In this document: piece after piece, positions 57,929 to 64,000 of the stretch
How positions within the stretch are numbered: position 1 is the stretch's first letter
Layout: every line of letters starts with the position of its first letter
Assembly (NCBI RefSeq): GCF_000225345.1
Contig: NC_015977.1
Location: 1,037,501 to 1,101,500 of the forward strand
Length of the DNA: 64,000 nucleotides
From: Roseburia hominis A2-183
Lineage (GTDB): Bacteria; Bacillota; Clostridia; Lachnospirales; Lachnospiraceae
Reading direction: 5' to 3'
Notes under the pieces: model-generated
What the model saw: the letters and a program-made list of their open reading frames with translations, nothing else
The model's database searches: none
Told to the model about the DNA's origin: nothing
Made by a program: the position numbers and the translations under genes

Positions 57929-58753
57929 TTATGCCTGGACAGGAATCTTTTTGTCGGAATAGAGGATATGGTTGATCAGCCATCCAAGCAGAAATTCGAT
58001 CAGGCTCTCCATATATTTTTGCGGATTTTCGTCCAGCTCGATCAGGTTGATGCTCTCAAGTCTGGCGACGAAGGAAGCGTGCGCATTTTTCTGTGCGGCA
58101 AGCCCCTCATAACCGATCTTCTCCATGTAAGCCTCTTCGTCGGCAAAGTGGGTTACGGTATATTCCGTGAGTTCGTGAATGATAGATAAAAGCTCATCGT
58201 AGCACGTAATGACGTCGTTGGATTTTACCAGCTGATAGGCGCGCTCCACGATGCAAAAGAGCTGCTGATGCTCCAAATCAACTATTTCAATGCCGGTCAG
58301 ATAATCGTCTGTGAATTCACACGGGTTGTCGCGGATCATCCATTCCTCTAACGGCGGCAGCTTGCCGATCATGATGTCGCTTCCGAGAATATGGTGATAC
58401 AGCCATTTGGCAAGGAAATTCAAAAGATCGGTGACAACCTGCTGCTGCTTTCCGGGGTCATCGATGTCTGCAAAGGAAAAATCGCGGATTTTGTCGCGGA
58501 AAAGAGAGTGCTGCATGCGCTGACGGATCAGCTCCGGATCGCGGATCTGCTCCATGTAAGCCTCCTCATGTGCAAAATGGGTATCGGCATACCGCGTCAG
58601 CTCCTCCAGCAGATGGGTGATCTGGGTGCAGCGGTCGTTGGAATCGGTATGGTTGAGTACATCCATAGCCTGATTGATCAATGAGAACAGACGGCGGTGC
58701 TCGTCGTCCAGCTCCTTGATCCCGATCAGGCAGTCATCTGTAAATTGGAACAT
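57929..58753 (-). CDS. tandem bacteriohemerythrin
   Basis: 274 aa made of two hemerythrin domains, about residues 1-132 and 143-270. Each has the diiron motif pieces: DDEHRRLF, then HFAHEEAYME, then QHSLF, then HHILGSD; and DLEHQQLF, HFADEEAYME, AHASF, NHILYSD. The position that is His in the usual HxxxH helix is Gln in both copies (QRMQH and QKNAH), leaving one fewer His ligand. Such proteins bind O2 or sense it, often in anaerobes for oxygen removal. No signal domain is attached. RBS is modest (CGGAGGATAAAACC). Confidence 0.88.
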   Translation of the reverse strand: MFQFTDDCLIGIKELDDEHRRLFSLINQAMDVLNHTDSNDRCTQITHLLEELTRYADTHFAHEEAYMEQIRDPELIRQRMQHSLFRDKIRDFSFADIDDPGKQQQVVTDLLNFLAKWLYHHILGSDIMIGKLPPLEEWMIRDNPCEFTDDYLTGIEIVDLEHQQLFCIVERAYQLVKSNDVITCYDELLSIIHELTEYTVTHFADEEAYMEKIGYEGLAAQKNAHASFVARLESINLIELDENPQKYMESLIEFLLGWLINHILYSDKKIPVQA

Positions 58754-58832
58754 GGTTTTATCCTCCGTGAAATCATGTGTTGTAAAAGATAGTTTTCTGT
58801 GTGCTTATTATAACACTGTCACACGAAGAAAG

Positions 58833-58973
58833 CTACTTTTGCAATCCAGGTTTTTTCTCGCCCAGAATAAAATAATCAATCATGCGGTTGATGGTATTCT
58901 GCTGTGTCTGAATAATTTTTTTGAAATTATCGTTTTCTTTTGCTAAGCGGTCCAATTCGAGATTCTCGTTCAT
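58833..58973 (-). CDS. 46-aa coiled-coil small protein
   Basis: Minus-strand frame of 46 codons with ATG at 58973 preceded by AAAAGGTGG; a consensus-like promoter lies 38 nt upstream. The peptide (start MNENLELDRLAKENDNFKK) has a heptad-like run of hydrophobic residues (LxxDRLAKENDNFKKIIQTQQNTINRMIDYFIL) suggesting a short coiled coil, then a basic tail EKKPGLQK. No known family. An in-frame ATG 18 nt upstream lacks a ribosome site. The rest of the gap 58754-59233 shows nothing else of note. Confidence 0.6.
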   Translation of the reverse strand: MNENLELDRLAKENDNFKKIIQTQQNTINRMIDYFILGEKKPGLQK

Positions 58974-59011
58974 AACAGCCACCTTTTCCATGAATTTATC
59001 ATACAAGTGTA

Positions 59012-59040
59012 AGCATAGTCGAAGAACTTCCGGATGTCAA
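59012..59040 (-). promoter_or_regulatory. promoter of the 46-aa gene
   Basis: On the minus strand: TTGACA (59040-59035), 17-nt spacer, TATGCT (59017-59012). Confidence 0.7.
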
Positions 59041-59233
59041 TGAAAGTTGTTTGAATTGTGCGAATCAAAGCGGTCTATTAACAAGATGTGTCAAAAAATG
59101 AGCCATATTCGACAAAGTATGTGGAAAACTGGAAGAACATACGGAAATGCTTTTGTGAATTTTTTGCGAATTAAATAGGAAAAACAAATGCAGTGTGCTA
59201 AAATAAGAACCAAAATAATATGAGGCAGTCAAA

Positions 59234-61096
59234 ATGAGTCAGAAAAAAACTTTATCAAAATATACAAAGTATGTGATGTGGGGAACTGTGGCATTGATTC
59301 CTCCCGCCGCATTTTTTTATTTGCTGGAATTTTACACACACAATCCGTTTGCGGAGGTACGGCCATGGGCGCAGCTTTTTAACATTGTATTGTTTGAACT
59401 GCTCGCCGGGATTTTTTTGTGCATTACCGGACGGCTCCGGGCAGCATATCGGATCGAGGGTACCGCGGCGCTGGTATTCGGGCTTGCCAATGCCTATGTG
59501 GTGCGTTTCCGCACCAACCCGCTGGTACCGTGGGACATTCTGTCCTGGAGGACGGCGGTAAGTGTGTCCGGCAATTATGACTTTACACCGGATACGCGTA
59601 TGATCGTTGTGACAATTCTGTTTCTGGCGCTGATCATTGGATTGCAGCCGGTGAAGTTTAAAATTGGCAGACCCGGATTTTTTAAGCGGTGCCTGCCGGG
59701 CGTGGTGCTTGGCGCGGTGCTTGTGATGTTTGCGGGAACCTTGCAGCAGGAGAATTTCCAGAACGAGCACAGGCTTTACAATAAGCTGTTTACACCCGTC
59801 TTTATGACACAGGTGGACGGAATACCGGTTACTTTTGTGATGAACCTTGCGTATATGTCGATTGAGAAACCGCAGAAATACAGTGTAGGCGAGGCAAAGG
59901 AATTTTTAAAAAAATACGAGGAACCGCAGGAGACGGAGGAGTCGATCGATGCAATCCTGGAGGAAGAGGGAAAAGATGCCTCGGATGACACTTCGCAGAG
60001 CGGTGCAGATACCGGGATGCCGAATATCATTGTCGTGATGAATGAGTCGTTTTCGGATCTGTCCGTGTTAGGAGATTTTAAGACCAATGAGGACTATATG
60101 CCGTTTCTGCACAGCCTGCAGCAGGGGGCGGAAAATACCGTGACCGGCATGTTGAATGTCTCGGTGTGCGGTGGAAATACCGCAGATACGGAGTATGAGT
60201 TCCTGACCGGGAATACGATGGCGTTCCTGCCGCAGGGAAGCATCCCGTATCAGCAGTATGTGAGCGGAGAACGCCCGTCGTTAGCATCCTATCTGCAGTC
60301 GCTCGGGTATGAGACGGTGGCGACCCATCCGTATTATGCCACCGGCTGGAACCGTGACAAGGTCTATCCATGGCTGGGATTTGAGCAGAGCATTTTTAAA
60401 GATCAGTATTACGGGGCACGTTTTGTCAGAGATTATGTGAGCGATGCAAGTTGTGCGGACAAAATCATCCAGCTGTATGAGCAGAAGGAGGAGGGCAGAC
60501 CGCTGTTTGTCTTTAATGTGACGATGCAGAACCACGGGGGATACGACCAGACCTACACGAACTTCTCGCCGGGTATTTCGGTGGACGGAGTGAACAGCAT
60601 ATCGGTCAGCCAGTATTTTTCGTTGATAAAGCTGTCGGATCAGGCATTAGAGCAGCTGATCGATTATTTCTCCGGTGTGGATGAGCAGACGGTCATCGTC
60701 TTTTTCGGGGATCATCAGCCGAGCGATACGGTGGCGGCGCCGATCCTCGCCATGAACGGCATGCAGTGGAATGCGCTGGATGAGGAACAGCAAAAGCTGC
60801 GTTACCAGGTGCCGTATGTCATCTGGGCGAATTACGATATTGATGAGGAACAGAATGCGGATACCAGCGCAAATTATCTGGGAGCAGAGGTGCTAAAGCG
60901 CGCCGGGGTACCCACGGATGCCTATCAGAATTTTCTGCTGACATTAAAGGAATCGTATCCGGTGATATCGGCGGTGCGTACCGTGGAAGCGGACGGAAGT
61001 GAGACTCCGGCGAAGGAGGAGCACGGCGAGATGGATATTTACCGCAAACTTCAGTATTATTTCATGTTTGACTGGGAAGAGGAGTCTGGAGAATGA
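59234..61096 (+). CDS. LTA synthase-like sulfatase-fold membrane enzyme
   Basis: 620 aa. Five predicted membrane helices in the first 185 residues, then an extracellular catalytic domain (about 255-560). Active-site motifs of the LtaS group: NIIVVMNESFSD (metal-binding Glu), SVCGGNTADTEYEFLTG (catalytic Thr), ATHPYYATGWNR (His) and FFGDHQPSDT (Asp-His metal pair). LtaS polymerises glycerol phosphate from phosphatidylglycerol; related enzymes transfer phosphoglycerol or phosphoethanolamine to wall glycans or lipids, so the exact reaction is open. The following YfhO-like gene overlaps by 4 nt (ATGA). Confidence 0.85.
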   Translation: MSQKKTLSKYTKYVMWGTVALIPPAAFFYLLEFYTHNPFAEVRPWAQLFNIVLFELLAGIFLCITGRLRAAYRIEGTAALVFGLANAYVVRFRTNPLVPWDILSWRTAVSVSGNYDFTPDTRMIVVTILFLALIIGLQPVKFKIGRPGFFKRCLPGVVLGAVLVMFAGTLQQENFQNEHRLYNKLFTPVFMTQVDGIPVTFVMNLAYMSIEKPQKYSVGEAKEFLKKYEEPQETEESIDAILEEEGKDASDDTSQSGADTGMPNIIVVMNESFSDLSVLGDFKTNEDYMPFLHSLQQGAENTVTGMLNVSVCGGNTADTEYEFLTGNTMAFLPQGSIPYQQYVSGERPSLASYLQSLGYETVATHPYYATGWNRDKVYPWLGFEQSIFKDQYYGARFVRDYVSDASCADKIIQLYEQKEEGRPLFVFNVTMQNHGGYDQTYTNFSPGISVDGVNSISVSQYFSLIKLSDQALEQLIDYFSGVDEQTVIVFFGDHQPSDTVAAPILAMNGMQWNALDEEQQKLRYQVPYVIWANYDIDEEQNADTSANYLGAEVLKRAGVPTDAYQNFLLTLKESYPVISAVRTVEADGSETPAKEEHGEMDIYRKLQYYFMFDWEEESGE

Positions 61097-63624
61097 AAAA
61101 GAGAGGACCGTTACTGGCAGCGTTTTGCATACCGCTTCTGATCACGCTGATCATCTGTGTGAACCGGGAAATCTATCCGTTCGGGGATCAGTGTATGCTT
61201 CATATTGATATGTACCATCAGTATTGTCCGTTTTTTACAGAGCTGATGGAAAAACTCAAAACGGGAGGCAGTCCGTTCTATTCGTGGAACATCGGGCTGG
61301 GAGCGGATTTTGTATCCCTGTATGCGTACTACCTTGCCAGCCCGTTAAACTGGCTTTTGATTCTGTGGCCGAGGGGATATGTGATTGAATTTATGACGGC
61401 TCTGTCCATCCTTAAGATTGCACTGAGCGGTCTTACGTTTACCTATTATCTGGGAGAGCATTTTCTTGTGTGGCAGGATGCCGGAAATGCGGCGGCAGTC
61501 ATACGGACAGAGAAGAAGACGGCAGTGCGGCTTCCGGCAGATGTGGCATCCTATGCGGCGGCTGTATGCGGCGCGGCGTATGCGCTGTGCGCGTTTATGG
61601 CGGCATATGCCTGGAATCTGATGTGGACGGACTGCATGGTGCTTGCGCCGCTTGTGATTCTGGGATTAGAGCGGCTGATCCGTGATAACAGACCAGGGCT
61701 TTATTATGTGTCGCTGGCGGTCTGCATTCTGAGCAATTACTATATTTCGATCATGATCTGCATTTTTCTGGTGTTGTGGTTTTTGCTCTACTGGATGGAA
61801 CACCGGGCATCGGGGTACCGGGCATGGATCCGCTTTGCGTGGTATTCGCTGCTTGCGGGAGCCACAGGCGCAGTGCTGATCCTTCCGACGGCAAAGGTGC
61901 TCTCCTTAAGCGGTGCATCCGGAATATCGTTCCCGGAGACGATGGAGTGGTATTTTAATATCGTATCGGAGCTGGCGCGGTCCCTTCTGGCAGTCGATGT
62001 ATACACGGGAGATTCCCACTGGCCCAATCTGTACTGCGGAATTTTTGCGCTCTTTCTGCTGTTTCTGTATGTGTGGAACAGAGCGGTTCCATGGAAGAAA
62101 AAACTGCCAAGGCTGGCACTCGTCGTGTTTTTCTGGCTTAGCTTTTCAAATAATATGCTGGATTTTATCTGGCATGGCCTTCATTTCCCGACATCGCTTC
62201 CGGGAAGACAGTCTTTTTTGTACGCGTTTCTGGTACTTGTGATTGCCTATGAGGCGCTGCTTTACATCCGTGAATTAAAGCTGTGGCAGGTGTTTGCAGC
62301 GGGTGGAATGAGCGTTGTATTCCTGCTTTTCTGCAATCATTTTATGGACGAAACGACGATGGAGCAGACCTCCATATGGGCAAGCGGGGCATTCTTTGCC
62401 TGCTATTTTGTGATTGTACTCGGCATACTCATAGGAAAAAAGAGAATCCGGCAGCTGATGCTGGCGACCGGGTGTCTTGCGGTTGTGGCGGAGCTTGTGA
62501 TCAACTATAACCTGACAGGGCTTGACACGATAAGCAGGACGGATTATGTGAAAAATCTGGCGGATTACCGGGCGGTTCTTTCGGAGACGGCGGAAAAAAG
62601 TGATGAAGATTCCGTGTTTTACCGGACGGAGGAACTGGAGCGCAAGACCAAAAATGATGCGGCGCTGTCCGGCTATCACTCCGGTACACAGTTCTCATCC
62701 CTGATGAATCTGAATGTCAGCCATTTTTATCAGGATGTCGGAATGGAGGGCGGCAAGAACTTTTATTGTGCCGGCGGTGCGACACCGCTTCTTTCGGCAA
62801 TGCTTTCCATCCGCTATGTGCTTGCGGACAATGCGATGGAGGAAGGACCGCTCCGCACACTTGTGGCGCAGCGTGGAGACACGTATCTGTATGAGAACGC
62901 GTATGTGCTGCCGCTGGGATTCATGATGGATGAAGATGTGGCGGAAAAATGGGACTATGCCGGCGGAGGCGACATCGGCACACAGAATCAGCTCGCCAAT
63001 CTTCTGGGAAGCGACAGACTGCTTCTTACCGCGGTGGAATCCGAATCAAAGGCGGGAGAGAGCTCTTTTGTCGCGCAGGATTCCGCATATTATTATGCCA
63101 CCTACAGCAAGACGGGCGTTGACAATCTGCAGGAGCAGGTAAGCTCGGGAAGAACCAGAGGCTTTACAAAAGTTTCCCACGGATATATTCTGGATTTGGG
63201 ATATTGTGAGGCGGGAGAAGAGGTAAAAGTTACCAACACCGCCAATGAGCTGGTGCAGCTTGTGGTTTACCGGCTGGATCTCATGGCGCTTCGTACGGCC
63301 TATGAGGCGTTTGCCGCACAGGCGGTGGAAGTGACGGAAGTTTCCGATACCAGGGTAAAGGGAAACGTGGACGTCACACAGGCGGGCAGACTGATTTTTT
63401 CCATCGCGGATGAGGATGGCTGGACGCTGTATGTGGACGGAAAGAAAACGGACAGTGAGACGTTTGGCGGCGCTTTTATCAGCACCTATCTGACGGAAGG
63501 CACACATGAGTTTGAACTGCGGTACAAAAGCCCCGGATTTCTGACGGGAGCCGTAATATCGGCGGCAGCCGTGGTGCTCTTTGCGGCGACCATGGCAGTG
63601 AGAAGAAAGAGGAAAAAAGGATGA
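61093..63624 (+). CDS. YfhO family membrane protein
   Basis: 843 aa. N-terminal helix, then FGDQCMLHIDMYHQYCPFFTELMEKLKTGGSPFYSWNIGLGADF, the YfhO hallmark, about a dozen further membrane helices, a large extracellular beta-rich part (about 490-815), and a C-terminal helix followed by RRKRKKG. The family is linked to glycosylation of lipoteichoic acid or other envelope polymers in Bacillus; it is a GT-C-like putative glycosyltransferase. Coupling to the LtaS-like gene by a 4-nt overlap fits an envelope polymer role. Its stop overlaps the next start by 4 nt as well. Confidence 0.85.
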   Translation: MKKRGPLLAAFCIPLLITLIICVNREIYPFGDQCMLHIDMYHQYCPFFTELMEKLKTGGSPFYSWNIGLGADFVSLYAYYLASPLNWLLILWPRGYVIEFMTALSILKIALSGLTFTYYLGEHFLVWQDAGNAAAVIRTEKKTAVRLPADVASYAAAVCGAAYALCAFMAAYAWNLMWTDCMVLAPLVILGLERLIRDNRPGLYYVSLAVCILSNYYISIMICIFLVLWFLLYWMEHRASGYRAWIRFAWYSLLAGATGAVLILPTAKVLSLSGASGISFPETMEWYFNIVSELARSLLAVDVYTGDSHWPNLYCGIFALFLLFLYVWNRAVPWKKKLPRLALVVFFWLSFSNNMLDFIWHGLHFPTSLPGRQSFLYAFLVLVIAYEALLYIRELKLWQVFAAGGMSVVFLLFCNHFMDETTMEQTSIWASGAFFACYFVIVLGILIGKKRIRQLMLATGCLAVVAELVINYNLTGLDTISRTDYVKNLADYRAVLSETAEKSDEDSVFYRTEELERKTKNDAALSGYHSGTQFSSLMNLNVSHFYQDVGMEGGKNFYCAGGATPLLSAMLSIRYVLADNAMEEGPLRTLVAQRGDTYLYENAYVLPLGFMMDEDVAEKWDYAGGGDIGTQNQLANLLGSDRLLLTAVESESKAGESSFVAQDSAYYYATYSKTGVDNLQEQVSSGRTRGFTKVSHGYILDLGYCEAGEEVKVTNTANELVQLVVYRLDLMALRTAYEAFAAQAVEVTEVSDTRVKGNVDVTQAGRLIFSIADEDGWTLYVDGKKTDSETFGGAFISTYLTEGTHEFELRYKSPGFLTGAVISAAAVVLFAATMAVRRKRKKG

Positions 63625-64000
63625 AATTTGATTTTACAACGATTATGGATCGAAAAGGAAAAGACGCACTGGCAGTAGATAAGATTCCCTGTAAAGATGT
63701 AACGGTGCAGGAGGGGTTTTCTACCATCCCGATGTGGGTGGCAGATATGAATTTTGCCACGGTGCCGTCGGTACAGAAGGCGATGACAGATCGTATCGCA
63801 CATCCGGCATTTGGGTATTTTGAGCCAAGAGAGGAATATTTCGATGCAATAATCCGCTGGCATGCGAAAAGGAATGGCGTACAGGGGCTGACGAGAGAAT
63901 GCATCGGCTATGAGAACGGGGTGCTCGGCGGTGTCTTAAGCGCACTCAATGTGTTCTGTTCGCGGGGAGATAAAGTGCTCGTGCATTCGCCGACCTACAT
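63621..64000 (+). CDS. MalY/PatB-type PLP enzyme (partial)
   Basis: First 126 residues of a gene cut by the window end. N-terminus MKFDFTTIMDRKGKDALAVD, then STIPMWVADMNFATVPSVQKAM and HPAFGYFEPREEYFDAIIRWHAKRNGV, characteristic of the MalY/PatB branch of aminotransferase class I (cystathionine beta-lyase-like). The PLP lysine would be beyond the end. The start is the ATGA overlap with the YfhO gene and has AAAAAAGG upstream. It could cleave cystathionine to homocysteine, or act as a regulator like MalY. The product is incomplete here, not broken. Confidence 0.8.
   Translation, partial: MKFDFTTIMDRKGKDALAVDKIPCKDVTVQEGFSTIPMWVADMNFATVPSVQKAMTDRIAHPAFGYFEPREEYFDAIIRWHAKRNGVQGLTRECIGYENGVLGGVLSALNVFCSRGDKVLVHSPTY

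Overview
The window looks like a chromosomal segment of an anaerobic low-to-mid-GC Firmicute, most likely a Lachnospiraceae member (Roseburia/Agathobacter-like). Grounds: pyruvate:ferredoxin oxidoreductase, the class III (oxygen-sensitive) ribonucleotide reductase with its activase, a ThrRS-like/uridine-kinase fusion, DUF4317 and DUF5685 proteins, a CIRCE-hrcA-grpE-dnaK-dnaJ operon, and strong AGGAGG Shine-Dalgarno sites with TTGACA/TATAAT promoters. The family assignment is inference; no database search was possible. No phage, plasmid, CRISPR or insertion-sequence genes were found.

Layout. 1-3194: end of an rRNA operon (spacer, full 23S, terminator) then tRNA-Trp; no 5S gene follows the 23S. 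3195-10507: an HTH-NifX fusion, DUF4317 protein, two cell-wall hydrolases (SleB-like; SH3-NlpC/P60 with a WalR-like box upstream), a ROK sugar kinase and a convergent YbiT-type ABC-F ATPase. 10660-19082: a large GGDEF-EAL protein, PFOR, a lipoprotein and an HD hydrolase. 19081-19681: a giant imperfect inverted repeat, the most unusual object here. 19720-24013: heterodimeric ABC exporter with divergent MarR regulator and operator. 24082-34701: nrdDG, a small membrane protein, FliB-like methylase, iron-sulfur flavoprotein, a complete but tiny minus-strand gene (43 aa), an amidase, an RNA methyltransferase and a second GGDEF-EAL protein. 34750-36161: two tRNA-Leu and two minus-strand genes. 36329-42976: dgt-dnaG-rpoD-trmK-nucleoside kinase. 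43028-43401: RNase P RNA. 43563-46714: a degenerate PilT-like ATPase, zinc-ribbon, DUF5685 and J-domain proteins. 46889-52115: heat-shock operon. 52129-56976: luxS, divergent from a nucleosidase-hybrid kinase-HD hydrolase operon. 56970-57585: an XRE regulator with a small basic partner and a 24-bp palindromic operator. 57702-64000: tRNA-Leu(CAA), tandem hemerythrin, a 46-aa gene, LtaS-like, YfhO-like and a partial MalY/PatB-type enzyme.

How they work together: much is housekeeping (translation RNA, replication primase, sigma-70, protein folding, anaerobic dNTP and pyruvate metabolism). Signalling is prominent: two GGDEF-EAL proteins, an EvgS-like hybrid kinase beside AI-2/SAH recycling genes, and MarR and XRE autoregulated pairs. 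Cell-envelope genes form a second theme (SleB, NlpC/P60, amidase, LtaS-like, YfhO). Small genes with convincing expression signals were found at 29438-29569 and 58833-58973 (minus strand), and a weaker one at 3302-3364.
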